Positions 8,514 through 20,090 are shown, counted from the first letter of the stretch. The stretch is DNA of 64,000 nucleotides from JALORV01 sp963712485 (GCA_963712485.1 CAVQID010000059.1:35713-99712), one strand, 5' to 3'. Program-made: numbers and translations. The notes: generated by a model from the letters alone, not told the origin.

Positions 8514-9565
8514 CGCCAATCAACGCTCAGAAGGTGACACTGAAGCGCGCTCACGCGGCGGATCGCGCGCGCGTGTACGAGTGGCTGATCGGGTCCGATC
8601 TCACCGTCAACATGATGGGCGGCGCGATGTACCCGGATCGCCCGATTCCGTCCGTAGAGATTTTCACGACACGTTATCCCGAGCTTTTCTTCGACGGGCG
8701 CCGGCCGTTTGCCGGGCGCATGTTCATCATCAACGCGCGCGGGGAGGACATCGGCTGCGTCTCGCACGGGCCGATCGACGTGCTGAATGACGTGGTCGAG
8801 CTCGATATCTGGCTGTCGGAGCGGCGCCTGGCGGGTCACGGCTACGGCTCCGAGGCACTCGTTGCATTGTGCGACTGGCTGCAGGAAAACTACGGCGTGA
8901 ACCGGTTCCTGGTGCGACCGTCGCGGCGCAATGTGAAGGCCTTGCGAGCGATGCGGCGCGCCGGATTCCGCGAGACCGATCTTCCGGCGGCGCAGATCGT
9001 CGCCAAGCTCGCACTGCCGGCTGGCGAGTATGCGGACGAATTGCTGCTGTTTCGTATCCTGCCCGCTCCGTCGGGCCTGTTCCGTCCGGATCCGGCACAG
9101 ACCTATGTGTTCATCGACAGCGAGTTCACCAACCTGACCGCGCCGCAGCTGATCAGCGTCGGCGCGGTCGCGACCGATTCAACGGCGTTCTACGCCGAGC
9201 TCGAGGGCTGGGATCCACGCACCGCGAGTCCGTTCGTCAACGACACCGTCTTGCCGCTGCTCGATGGTGATGCGGTGCCGATGGCGATGGGCGCCGAAGC
9301 ACTCACCGAGTGGCTGGGAGAACGGGCGCGCCGCATGTCGACGACGATCATCAGCGACTCGGGATTCGATCGCTGGGCGCTGGCTGAGCTTTTCGGCAGT
9401 GAGAACCTGCCGGCCAACGTGCGCTGGCAGCGCGTGCCGGTCGCCTACGAGGCACTCGATGAAGCCACGCAGCGGCTGAACCTGCGGCGGCACCATGCGC
9501 TCGACGACGCGCGCGCACTGCGCCACCTGGTGCTCGAAGCGCAGTCGGTGGCGCGGACCGTCTAG
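8510..9565 (+). CDS. Fusion of GNAT acetyltransferase and DEDDh 3'-5' exonuclease-like domain
   Basis: 351 residues. The first half (about 1-175) is a GNAT domain with LDIWLSERRLAGHGYGSEAL (acetyl-CoA loop), VRPSRRNVKALRAMRRAGF and a typical C-terminal strand. The second half (about 197-345) has the RNase T/Rv2179c-like exonuclease fold: YVFIDSEF (Asp and Glu near 201-206) and RRHHALDDARALR (His and Asp near 330), which gives the four acidic or His positions of a DEDDh nuclease. The frame is continuous with no internal stop or compositional break, so the fusion appears genuine. Start overlaps the peptidase stop (ATGA). Function unknown; RNA or nucleotide processing coupled to acetylation is only a guess. 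Confidence 0.8.
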   Translation: MTPINAQKVTLKRAHAADRARVYEWLIGSDLTVNMMGGAMYPDRPIPSVEIFTTRYPELFFDGRRPFAGRMFIINARGEDIGCVSHGPIDVLNDVVELDIWLSERRLAGHGYGSEALVALCDWLQENYGVNRFLVRPSRRNVKALRAMRRAGFRETDLPAAQIVAKLALPAGEYADELLLFRILPAPSGLFRPDPAQTYVFIDSEFTNLTAPQLISVGAVATDSTAFYAELEGWDPRTASPFVNDTVLPLLDGDAVPMAMGAEALTEWLGERARRMSTTIISDSGFDRWALAELFGSENLPANVRWQRVPVAYEALDEATQRLNLRRHHALDDARALRHLVLEAQSVARTV

Positions 9566-10566
9566 CGGCAGTCGAGCACCGCAGCGCCGTTGATCCTGCC
9601 CGCCCGTACTGCGGCAAGTGCTTCGTTGGCGTCGCGCAGCGCAAACACTTCGATATGCGTGCGCAGCGGAATCTCGGCCGCGAGCCGCAGAAACTCGTCG
9701 CCGTCAGCACGCGTGAGATTGGCCACCGAGCGCACACTGCGCTCTCCCCAGAGCAGCCCGTACGGAAACGCGGGGATATCGCTCATGTGGATCCCGGCGC
9801 AGACCACCACGCCGCCTTTGGCGGTGGCTGCGAGTGCTGCAGGAACCAGCGCGCCGACTGGCGCAAAGATGAGGGCCGCATCGAGCGGTTCGGGTGGAGC
9901 GCTGCCGGAGTCGCCCGCCCAGGTGCAACCGAGCGTGCGGGCAAACTCCTGGCCTTCGATGTCGCCGGGCCGGGTGAACGCGTAGACGTTGCGCTGCTGC
10001 CCGATGGCGACCTGCGCAACCAGGTGCGCAGCGGCGCCGAAACCGTAGATTCCGAGGTTCCTGGGCGCGCCCGCCATGCGCAGCGCGCGATACCCGATCA
10101 GCCCCGCGCACAGCAATGGCGCGGCGTGCATATCGTCCAGCGCTTCCGGCAAAGCAAAGCAGAATTCCGCGCGGGCGATGACGTGCTCGGCGTAACCGCC
10201 GTCGCGCGAGTAGCCGGTGAACTGCGGCGTATCGCAGAGGTTCTCGCGATGCGAGCGGCAATACGGGCACACGCCGCAGGTCCCGCCCAGCCACGGCACA
10301 CCGACGCGATTACCGCTGCGGAAGCGGTCAACACCCGCGCCGCACGCGAGCACGCGGCCAACGACTTCGTGCCCCGGCACGATCGGTGACCGCAGCGGGG
10401 TCAACTCACCATCGACGATGTGCAGGTCCGTACGGCAGACACCGCAGGCGCTCACGCGCAGCAGGACCTCGCCAGCGCCCGGCGCGGCCAATGGCCGATG
10501 AAGGGGCTGTAGTGGCGCGCCGACCGCGGTCAGCGCCATTGCGAAGGATTGTTGTTGCATGGTCAT
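9562..10566 (-). CDS. Zinc-dependent alcohol dehydrogenase family protein
   Basis: 334-residue medium-chain dehydrogenase/reductase. It has the catalytic zinc Cys (SACGVCRTDLH), GHEVVG, the four structural-zinc cysteines (GTCGVCPYCRSHRENLC) and a Rossmann motif (GIYGFGAAAHL). The family oxidises primary alcohols with NAD(P). The sequence is of the AdhA-like type that acts on alcohols or aldehydes of unknown identity. The first ATG (10566) overlaps the PIN gene stop; a second ATG at 10560 is also possible. It is the last gene of the overlapping set DUF2237-PIN-dehydrogenase and converges with the GNAT-exonuclease gene with a 4-base overlap of stops. Confidence 0.9.
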   Translation of the reverse strand: MTMQQQSFAMALTAVGAPLQPLHRPLAAPGAGEVLLRVSACGVCRTDLHIVDGELTPLRSPIVPGHEVVGRVLACGAGVDRFRSGNRVGVPWLGGTCGVCPYCRSHRENLCDTPQFTGYSRDGGYAEHVIARAEFCFALPEALDDMHAAPLLCAGLIGYRALRMAGAPRNLGIYGFGAAAHLVAQVAIGQQRNVYAFTRPGDIEGQEFARTLGCTWAGDSGSAPPEPLDAALIFAPVGALVPAALAATAKGGVVVCAGIHMSDIPAFPYGLLWGERSVRSVANLTRADGDEFLRLAAEIPLRTHIEVFALRDANEALAAVRAGRINGAAVLDCR

Positions 10567-11000
10567 GCGGCGCCCATCAGGACAAGAGCCTGCGCCGGGT
10601 CGACGATCTGCAAATTGAAGGCCTGCGCGCGGCGCGCGAGCCTGAGCAGCGCCTTGTCCTTCGTCACCAGCCAGTTCGCGGCTGCGCTGTGTGCCAGATC
10701 AAGAAATTTCTGGTCCTGCACATCGGTGCATTGAAGCGGGGCAACATGGACGCGATCGACCGGAGTCGCCAGCCGGTCCCACAGCCGCAGGATCGTGCAG
10801 CGGCGCTCGTTCGAAATGCCGAACGCCGGACGGCCCAGTACATCGCCGAACTCGTCGACACTGGGCCCGTCGCGCAGGGCCGCAATGCGGCACGCCTCGA
10901 CGGCGGCGCGCAGCGGCGCGGCTCGGGCATCCTCGAAGACCCAGAAATCGAGAAGTACATTGGTATCAATGACCGCGCGGACCGGCGACGGCGGGTTCAT
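10563..11000 (-). CDS. PIN-domain protein (putative ribonuclease)
   Basis: 145 residues with the PIN fold acidic residues: VIDTNVLLD (Asp near 12), DEFGDVL, DVQDQKFLDLA and VTKDKALL. It resembles the VapC-like proteins of COG1569. No antitoxin gene precedes it; instead it overlaps the DUF2237 gene by 4 bases (ATGA) and the alcohol dehydrogenase by 4 bases. That placement argues for a housekeeping nuclease or an orphan toxin rather than a mobile toxin-antitoxin pair. Confidence 0.8.
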   Translation of the reverse strand: MNPPSPVRAVIDTNVLLDFWVFEDARAAPLRAAVEACRIAALRDGPSVDEFGDVLGRPAFGISNERRCTILRLWDRLATPVDRVHVAPLQCTDVQDQKFLDLAHSAAANWLVTKDKALLRLARRAQAFNLQIVDPAQALVLMGAA

Positions 11001-11386
11001 TGGGCATCGAGCGCGTAACGGGCCAGCTGCTCCAGGGTGACGATTTCCAGCGCCTCTTCATTCGTGGCGGACAGATACACCGGCGGCGCGGCGCCTGCCT
11101 CAAGCGCCTCGCGCCAGCGCGCGACGCCGATGCACCAGCGGTCCCCGGGACGCAGGCCGGGGAACTGAAACTCAGGTCGCGGTGTCGTCAAGTCATTTCC
11201 ACGCGCGACGGAAAAGGCGAGGAACTCCGCATTCACGCGGACACAGACCGTGTGCGAGCCCGTGTCCTGAGGGCCGGTGTGGCAATAGCCGTCGCGGTAG
11301 AAGCCGGTGGCAGGGTCCTCGCAGCAAGGCGCTAGCGGACCGCCCAAAACATTGCGGGCCGACGATGGTTCTCCGGCGTCGCGCAT
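10997..11386 (-). CDS. DUF2237 family protein
   Basis: 129 residues from the ATG at 11386. It shows the DUF2237 (COG3651) pattern: ARNVLGGPLAPC near the N-terminus, GFYRDGYCHTGPQDTGSHTVC in the middle, then GNDLTTPRPEFQFPGLRPGDRWC. Conserved Cys and His residues suggest metal binding, but the family is uncharacterised. A longer in-frame start at 11440 would lie inside the lipoprotein gene, so the start 5 bases after that gene's stop is preferred. The stop overlaps the PIN start. Confidence 0.78.
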   Translation of the reverse strand: MRDAGEPSSARNVLGGPLAPCCEDPATGFYRDGYCHTGPQDTGSHTVCVRVNAEFLAFSVARGNDLTTPRPEFQFPGLRPGDRWCIGVARWREALEAGAAPPVYLSATNEEALEIVTLEQLARYALDAQ

Positions 11387-11391
11387 GTTCT

Positions 11392-12042
11392 TCAGCGCGC
11401 GCTGGCGAGCGTCGATGGCGCCGACTTGGCCTCGACCCACGCCGCCAGGTCGTCAAGCAGTTTCGTGCTGGCCTCGCTCAGTGCCGCCGCCGCAGCGGCC
11501 GAGTTGGCCTGCTCTACCGCGGCGCTCGCCACGAACGTCTGGCGTGCGATCAGCTTGCGCGTGTTGCGATCGATGAGCTCGGCCGCCACGTCGACGCGTG
11601 CGGCGCCCGGTGACGAGGTGGCATCGTGGAAGAAGTCGTTCACGCTGATGTTGAGCAGGAGATCACCGGCGACGCCGCGTCCGGCGAGCGAGACCGAGCC
11701 GAATGCCCGCCGCGCCGCGAGGCGATCGACCAGCAATTGCGCGAGCCGGCTCGACGGCCGGTCGCTCCAGGTGGCGAACTGATACGCGGCGCGCTGGTTC
11801 GATTCGCGCGAGTAAGCCAGCGCGAATGAGTCATCGACCGAGGAGCCCGGCTGCGGCGAGACGATGAGGTCGCGACCGCTGGACCTCGGGGCGGCGGCGG
11901 GTGCGGGCCTGCCGTCGATGATGCGGAATTGCGCCTGCTGCTGCGTGTCCTGGCCGATATCGACCGAGATGCAGCCGGCAGCGAGGAATGGGGCTGCGGC
12001 GATGACCAGGAGCGGTAGGCGCTGTCGCAGGCTCATCATCAC
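11392..12042 (-). CDS. ABC-type transport auxiliary lipoprotein (PqiC/YmbA-like)
   Basis: 216 residues with a lipoprotein signal: a short basic N-terminus, a hydrophobic core and LAAGC as lipobox, so Cys near residue 24 is the predicted acylated residue. The rest fits the ABC_trans_aux family (DLIVSPQPGSSVDDSFALAY, then a SRLAQLLVDRLAARRAF segment). Such lipoproteins sit on the inner leaflet of the outer membrane and work with MCE proteins in lipid traffic. Its start overlaps the MCE gene stop by 4 bases, and it is the fourth gene of the transporter operon. Confidence 0.85.
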   Translation of the reverse strand: MMMSLRQRLPLLVIAAAPFLAAGCISVDIGQDTQQQAQFRIIDGRPAPAAAPRSSGRDLIVSPQPGSSVDDSFALAYSRESNQRAAYQFATWSDRPSSRLAQLLVDRLAARRAFGSVSLAGRGVAGDLLLNISVNDFFHDATSSPGAARVDVAAELIDRNTRKLIARQTFVASAAVEQANSAAAAAALSEASTKLLDDLAAWVEAKSAPSTLASAR

Positions 12043-12975
12043 TCTCCGGGGCCGCGTTGTGAACTCGTCGGTCCCAGCAGGGCAGCGCGCGGGTCCTGGA
12101 GGCGATCGAGCAGCCGGTTCAGTGTCGCGCTCGTGGCCTTCAGCTCGCCGACGGCCGCGCCGATCTGATCGCCGCTCGAGCTGACCGTCGACCCAACCGA
12201 CTGGGAAAGATACGCCGCCTGTTTCTCCAACGCGACCGTCGCGGCCGAAATGTCCTTCATCGTTCGCTCGGCCTGCAGCAGCGCCGGGCGCAGATCCCTG
12301 TCGGCGTTGTCCGCCAGGTTGGTGACGCTGTTGCTGGCCCGGTTCAAGCCGTTTGCTGCGACTTCGACCGCCTTGAGCGCGCGGTCGAGATCGCCCAGGC
12401 GCTGGTTCAGGCCGCCGGTGAGGTCGCGCAGGTTCGCAAGCGTCTTGTCGATGGCCGCGCGGTTCTCGGGTTTCAGTACCTCATTGAGCCGCTCGAGCGT
12501 CTCGGCAGCGGTTTCACCGACCCGGTTCAGGCGGTTGGCGATCGCGTCCAGGTTGGACGTGCCTTCGGGGATCACCGGATGAGGCTCGTTCGGCAGCAGC
12601 GCGAGCAGCGGCGGCCCCGGCGGGTCCTCGGTCTCGAGGTCGATCTTCGCGATGCCGGTCACGAACTTGCGGTTGACCACCGCCACGGTATTGGTGCTGA
12701 CCGGCGTGCGCCGGTCGATCCGGATCAGCACGCGGACGCGATTGATGTTGTCGGTCAGCGCGTAGTCCTCGACGCGGCCCACCTTGATGCCGCGCATCGT
12801 CGACATCGGCGCCGATCTGCAGTCCGTCGAGCGGCTGCCGCTCGAAGTAGATCGTGTAGAAATTGAAATCGCCGCGGCTGCCGGTGCGCTTGAGCCAGAT
12901 GACGCCGGTCACCAGCGCGGCGACCAGCGCGATGACCGCGAGTCCGACATAGGTGTACTTGGCTTCCGCTTCCAT
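12039..12975 (-). CDS. MCE-family lipid transport protein (MlaD-like), one frame break
   Basis: About 311 residues when read across a one-base excess at 12798-12801. The N-terminal piece starts at 12975 (MEAEAKYTYVGLAVIALVAAL: membrane anchor, residues about 8-27) and runs through the start of the MCE domain (FYTIYFERQPLDGLQIGADV). The remainder resumes as MRGIKVGRVEDYALTD in the next frame and continues through a long helical region (about 170-290) like that of PqiB/MlaD-type proteins. MCE proteins form periplasmic hexameric rings that pass lipids between membranes. The break falls exactly in the conserved V-x-M-R-G-I-K motif with both sides intact, so a sequence error is more likely than decay. 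Confidence 0.82.
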
Positions 12976-12987
12976 GGCTCGGCAATT

Positions 12988-13765
12988 CTAAGTGGGTGCG
13001 CGGTTCATCCGCCGACCATCGTGCGGACCGAGAAATAGACTCTGTATCCAGGGATCGTCAACCTGGATCACCTCGCGCACGGTGCCGTCGGCCAGCACCT
13101 TGCCGCGCGCCAGCACGATGATGCGGTCGACGACCGTCAGCAGCGTGTCGAGGTCGTGGGTGACCAGGAACACCGTGATGCCGAGATCGTCGACCAGCGA
13201 ACGCACCAGCGCGTCGAAGCCGCGCGCCGTGGTCGGGTCGAGACCCGAGGTCGGCTCGTCGAGGAACAGCACTTCGGGCTCGAGCGCGAGGGCACGGGCG
13301 ATCGCGGCGCGCTTGCGCATGCCGCCGGAGAGTTCGCTCGGCATCTTCGGCGCCGCATCCGGTCCAAGGCCGGCCTGCGCCAGGCGCAGCTGGACGAGGG
13401 CATCGAGCAGCGCGGCGGCACCTCGGCGTGCTCGGTCAGCGGCACGGCGACGTTCTCGGCGACACGTCAGCGAGGAAAACAGCGCGCCGTCCTGGAACAT
13501 CATGCCGAAGCGCCGGCGCACCGCGTTCAGTCGCGTCTGAGTTGCGCTCCATACGTCGGTGCCGAGCAGGCGGATGCTGCCGGCGGTGGGTCGCTGCAGG
13601 CCGATGATCTCGCGCAGCAGGACCGACTTGCCGGTGCCGCTGCCGCCGATCAACGCGACCAGCGTGCCGCGGCTGCACGTCGAAGCTGACGCCGTCGTGC
13701 ACGACCTGCTCGCCGAAGCGGGTGACGATCGAGTCGACTTCGATGACCGGCACCGCCGCGGCCAT
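12988..13765 (-). CDS. Lipid ABC transporter ATPase (MlaF-like), three frame breaks
   Basis: About 259 residues. It starts MAAAVPVIEVDSIVTRFGEQ at 13765, with the ATG overlapping the permease stop (TGATG). Walker A is GGSGTGKS, the Q-loop FQDGALFSSLT, the signature LSGGMRKRAAIARAL, Walker B VLFLDEPTSGLD, and the switch His lies in LVTHDLDT. Frame breaks occur near 13670 and at 13464 (one extra base each) and near 13411-13420 (one missing base); the last two cancel. All catalytic motifs survive. It would power the STAS-permease and MCE protein beside it in phospholipid transport across the envelope. Confidence 0.85.
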
Positions 13766-14902
13766 CAGATGCCCAGTTCCTGGAACAGCACCGCGAAGGC
13801 GGCGTCGAGCAGGATCACCGAGACGATGCTCTGCACGACGGTCGACGTGGTCGCCAGGCCGACCGCGCGCGTGTCGCGGTCGACGGTCATGCCCATGCGG
13901 CAGCCGATCACCGCGATGACCAGCGCGAACACCGGCGCCTTGGTCAGGCCGACATAGACATGCTTGATGTCGAGGTTCTCGCTGCAGCCGCGCCGAGGAA
14001 CGTCGGCGGCGTGATGTCGAGCATCGGTCGGCGATCAGCATCGCGCCGGCCAGGCTCATGACATCGCCGACGAAGACCAGCAGCGGCATCGCGATCATCA
14101 GCGCGAGCACGCGCGGCAGCACCAGCACCGACATCGGCGACAGACCGAGCGTGCGGATCGCGTCGGTCTCCTCGGTCAGGCGCATCGATCCGAGTTGCGC
14201 GGTGAAGGCGGCGCCGGAGCGGCCGGCGACGATGACCGCGACGATGATCGGCGCGAACTCGCGCGTCGCGCCGATGCCGACGCCGTCGACGACGAAGATG
14301 TTGGCGCCGTATTTTTCGGCCTGCAGGCCGAGCAGGTAGGCGACGACGACGCCGATCAGCAGCGTGACCAGCGACACGACCGGGATCGCGTTCAGGCAGA
14401 CCTGCTCGAACTGCGCCGTCAGTTCGCGCAGCCGCAGCATCCGCGGTATGAGGAACGACCGCACTAGTTGCACCAGCACCTCGCCAAGGAAATTGAGGTG
14501 GCCGAGGGCAGATCAAAGACTGCCATCGTCTCGCGGCCGACATGCGCCACGAGTCCTTCGCGCTTGTGCGCCACCGGGGCCATCACCTCGTCGATGCGCC
14601 GCGCACCTGCTCGACGATGCGCGCATCGTTATCGGCGAAGCCCGCGAGCGGCAGCTGCTTTACGTGACGCCCGAGCTGCGCAGATGATTCAGCAGCGCGA
14701 GGGCCGCGGCGGTGTCGATGTCGGCGAGCGCGGAACCGTCGACCGACAGCTCGGGGGGCAGCGCGAGCGCGGTCAGTTCGCGGTCGAGCGCAGGCAGGGT
14801 CGCCAGCCGCCAGGCGCCGCTCAGCCGCAGTACTGCGCCGGTCGCATCGCGTTCGAGGCGCGCCGCGGGCGGTGAGACGGACTGCGCGGGTTCGACGGTC
14901 AT
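13765..14902 (-). CDS. MlaE-family lipid ABC permease with N-terminal STAS domain, several frame breaks
   Basis: About 379 residues when read across five one-base breaks, near 14662, 14600, 14505, 14028 and 13986. The N-terminal part (MTVEPAQSVSPPAARLERD, residues 1-80) is a STAS domain with DGSALADIDTAAALALLNHL. After a linker the MlaE permease follows: QFEQVCLNAIPVVSLVTLL, TREFAPIIVAVIVAGRSGAA, IAMPLLVFVGDVMSLAGAM, then PMLDITPPTFLG and a C-terminal VFQELGI. The STAS part plays the MlaB-like role in cis, so no separate mlaB is needed. It heads the operon STAS-permease, ATPase, MCE, lipoprotein. Confidence 0.8.
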
Positions 14903-15243
14903 GCACGGGGCGGCGTTGAGGTCACGGGGAGGCTATCACAGCCCCCCGCGATCCCGCACTCCGCGCAGTGCAGCTTCCGCCGCGTATGCAGCTGTGCAAC
15001 AGCATCAACCCGAGCAGGCTCAGCAGCAGCAGCGGCAGCGCGGTTGACCAGCCGGTCGCGCCGTCGCGGCGCGTTTCGATGGGCGGGTAGTCGTCGGCCG
15101 GCTCGTCTGGTGCATCGTGGTCTCGCCGTGGCGATGGTTCGTCGACCGCTGTTGCCGGCGGCCGGCCGACATGGGCTGGCAACGGACAACTGCCGGACGG
15201 CGCCGCGCCAGCGCGCGGCGCCATATCCTGCCGGCCCAGCGCT
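14903..15243. other. Gap between acnA and the lipid transporter; doubtful small membrane ORF
   Basis: This 341-base region follows the acnA stop and precedes the STAS-permease gene. It holds the hairpin at 15199-15222. A minus-strand open frame (14922-15224, 100 codons) encodes one hydrophobic stretch (ALPLLLLSLLGLMLL) flanked by acidic and Arg-rich segments. It starts inside the hairpin, lacks a ribosome site and resembles no known family, so it is not called as a gene; the frame breaks around it leave some doubt. The promoter of the lipid transporter operon should lie here. Confidence 0.4.
15199..15222 (-). terminator. GC-rich hairpin after acnA
   Basis: A perfect 10-base-pair stem (GGCGCCGCGC with GCGCGGCGCC) and a 4-base loop lie 22 bases beyond the acnA stop. 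No U-run follows on the minus strand, so it is not a canonical intrinsic terminator, but it could protect the transcript end or assist Rho-dependent termination of the mdh-prp-acnA transcript. Confidence 0.45.
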
Positions 15244-18063
<2,820 letters not shown>

Positions 18064-18090
18064 TTTGGGAAACCTCGGGTCGGTGGGCTG

Positions 18091-19542
18091 CTAAATGACC
18101 ATCAGGTCGACGAACTCATTGACCGGCGTGGCGTCGAGCCGCTTGGCGTCGAGACAAAGATCCATGATCGCTGCGGCCTGCTTGGTGGGGAACACGCGTG
18201 CCAGATTGGTACGGAACTTCTCGACCAGCACCGGCATGCCTTCCTTGCGGCGACGCTTGTGGCCGATCGGGTACTCGACGACGATCTCCTTGAGCTTCTT
18301 GCCGTCGGTGAACTCGACTGTCAGTGCATTGGCGATGGAACGCTTGTTCGGGTCGTGGTAATCCTTCGTGAACTGCTTGTCCTCGACACAGACGATCTTG
18401 TCGCGCAGTGCGTCGATGCGCGGATCTGCGGCGACGTTGTCTTCGTAGTCGGACGCGGTGAGCCGCCCGAAGATGATCGGCACGGCCACCATGTACTGGA
18501 TGCAGTGGTCACGATCGGCCGGGTTGTTGAGCGGGCCCTTCTTGTCGATGATGCGGATGCAAGCCTCGTGCGTGCGGATCGTGATCTTCCTGATGTCGCT
18601 TTCCGACCTGCCAAGCTTCTTCATTTCGCCGTGCAGCGTCATCGCCGCTTCGACGGCGGTTTGCGAGTGGAACTCCGCCGGGAAGGAAATCTTGAAGAGC
18701 ACATTTTCCATCACATAGCTGCCATACGGCCGCTGGAATTTGAACTCGTTGCCCTTGAAGAGCACGTCGTAGAAACCCCAGCCCTTGGCTGTCAGTACCG
18801 ACGGATACCCCATCTCGCCGGTCTTCGCGATCAGTGCCAGCCGCACCGCGCGGCTGGTCGCGTCACCCGCTGCCCAGCTCTTGCGCGAACCCGTGTTCGG
18901 CGCGTGGCGATAGGTGCGCAGCGACTGGCCGTCGACCCACGCCAGCGACACCGCGTTGATGATCTCGTCGCGCGTGAGCCCCATCATCTGCGCAACGACC
19001 GCCGTGGAAGCGACCTTGACCAGAACCACGTGGTCGAGGCCGACCTTGTTGAAAGAATTCTCCAGCGCGATGCAGCCCTGGATCTCGTGCGCCTTCACCA
19101 TCGCCACGAGCACGTCGGCGACCGTCAGCGGCTTCCTGCCGGCTGCGACCGCGTTGCGGCTCAGCCAGTCGGCGGTGGCGAGGATGCCGCCGAGGTTGTC
19201 CGAGGGGTGGCCCCATTCGGCGGCGAGCCACGTGTCATTGAAATCGAGCCAGCGGATCATCGCGCCGATGTCGAACGCGGCCTTGACCGGGTCCATCTGG
19301 AACTGCGTGCCCGGGACCTTCGCGCCGTTCGGCACGACCGTTCCCTGCACGACGGGTCCGAGCATCTTCGTGCACGCCGGGTACTCGAGCGCCTCGAAGC
19401 CGCAGCCCAGCGTGTCCATCAGGCAATACCTCGCCGTGTCGATCGCTTCCTTGCTCTTGATCTTGTACTTGATGACGTAGTCGGCGATGTCGACCAGGAC
19501 CTTGTCGGGTTTCGGGCGAACGTTGCTGATGTGGCTCCCCAT
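18091..19542 (-). CDS. prpD: 2-methylcitrate dehydratase PrpD
   Basis: 483 residues of the MmgE/PrpD family: YCLMDTLGCGFEALEYPACT, WLDFNDTWLAAEWGHPSDNLG, and HRRRKEGMPVL near the C-terminus match bacterial PrpD. It dehydrates 2-methylcitrate to 2-methylaconitate in propionyl-CoA breakdown. The ATG at 19542 has an AAAGGAACG ribosome site. It sits between a GNAT gene and acnA, in one direction with prpB and prpC. No prpF (methylaconitate isomerase) or acnD is present, consistent with the PrpD plus aconitase version of the cycle. Confidence 0.95.
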   Translation of the reverse strand: MGSHISNVRPKPDKVLVDIADYVIKYKIKSKEAIDTARYCLMDTLGCGFEALEYPACTKMLGPVVQGTVVPNGAKVPGTQFQMDPVKAAFDIGAMIRWLDFNDTWLAAEWGHPSDNLGGILATADWLSRNAVAAGRKPLTVADVLVAMVKAHEIQGCIALENSFNKVGLDHVVLVKVASTAVVAQMMGLTRDEIINAVSLAWVDGQSLRTYRHAPNTGSRKSWAAGDATSRAVRLALIAKTGEMGYPSVLTAKGWGFYDVLFKGNEFKFQRPYGSYVMENVLFKISFPAEFHSQTAVEAAMTLHGEMKKLGRSESDIRKITIRTHEACIRIIDKKGPLNNPADRDHCIQYMVAVPIIFGRLTASDYEDNVAADPRIDALRDKIVCVEDKQFTKDYHDPNKRSIANALTVEFTDGKKLKEIVVEYPIGHKRRRKEGMPVLVEKFRTNLARVFPTKQAAAIMDLCLDAKRLDATPVNEFVDLMVI

Positions 19543-19607
19543 GGCGGGACGTTCCTTTCTGATTTCTGGTCAGGACTTGGGTTCGGGTGCGAAAAAGATC
19601 GACGTGC

Positions 19608-20090
19608 TCATTCGCCCGCCTCGAGGACGAGCTTGTAGCCGTCATGCGAGTCGGTGAAGCCGAGTCGGGCATAGAAGCGGTGCGCGTCGGTGCGGCGCTT
19701 GTCACTGGTCAGCTGGGCGAGTCGGCAGCCGCGCTTGCGTGCGTGCTCGAGCGCACGCGCCATCAACCAGGCGCCGATGCCGCGCCCGCGCATGCCGCTG
19801 TCGACCCGAACCGCCTCGATGTTGGCGCGCCAGGCGCCACGCCGACTCAGGCCGGGGAGATACGTAATCTGCAGCATGCCCACGACGCGGCCGTCGAACT
19901 CGGCAACCAGCAGCATCTGGTTAGGGTCGCGATCGATCGCGTCGAACGCACGGATGTAAGCCGGGTCGTCGCTCCCGACACCCTCGCGGTTCTTGCCCAG
20001 CACATCGTCGGCAAGGAGTTCGAGCAGGCGCGGCAGGTCGGCGCGCTGTGCACGGCGCGCCGTCAGCCCGCTGAGTGTCGCCTCGGCCAT
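19608..20090 (-). CDS. GNAT-family N-acetyltransferase within the prp operon
   Basis: 160 residues from the ATG at 20090, which overlaps the prpC stop (TGATG). It is a compact GNAT protein: RADLPRLLELLADD helix, VAEFDGRVVGMLQI beta-4, VDSGMRGRGIGAWLMARAL (acetyl-CoA loop) and RRTDAHRFYARLGF. It resembles small-molecule or amino-acid acetyltransferases, but the substrate cannot be read from sequence. The translational coupling to methylcitrate synthase suggests a role tied to propionyl-CoA metabolism, possibly acylation control, which is inference. A longer upstream in-frame start would lie within prpC and is rejected. Confidence 0.85.
   Translation of the reverse strand: MAEATLSGLTARRAQRADLPRLLELLADDVLGKNREGVGSDDPAYIRAFDAIDRDPNQMLLVAEFDGRVVGMLQITYLPGLSRRGAWRANIEAVRVDSGMRGRGIGAWLMARALEHARKRGCRLAQLTSDKRRTDAHRFYARLGFTDSHDGYKLVLEAGE

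Noticed and set aside
10563..11000. Toxin-antitoxin module
   Set aside because: The PIN gene has no antitoxin-like neighbour and is embedded in an overlapping set of housekeeping-type genes.
14922..15224. 100-codon minus-strand frame with one hydrophobic stretch
   Set aside because: The start lies within the acnA hairpin, there is no ribosome site, and no family is recognised. Kept only as a note in the gap entry.
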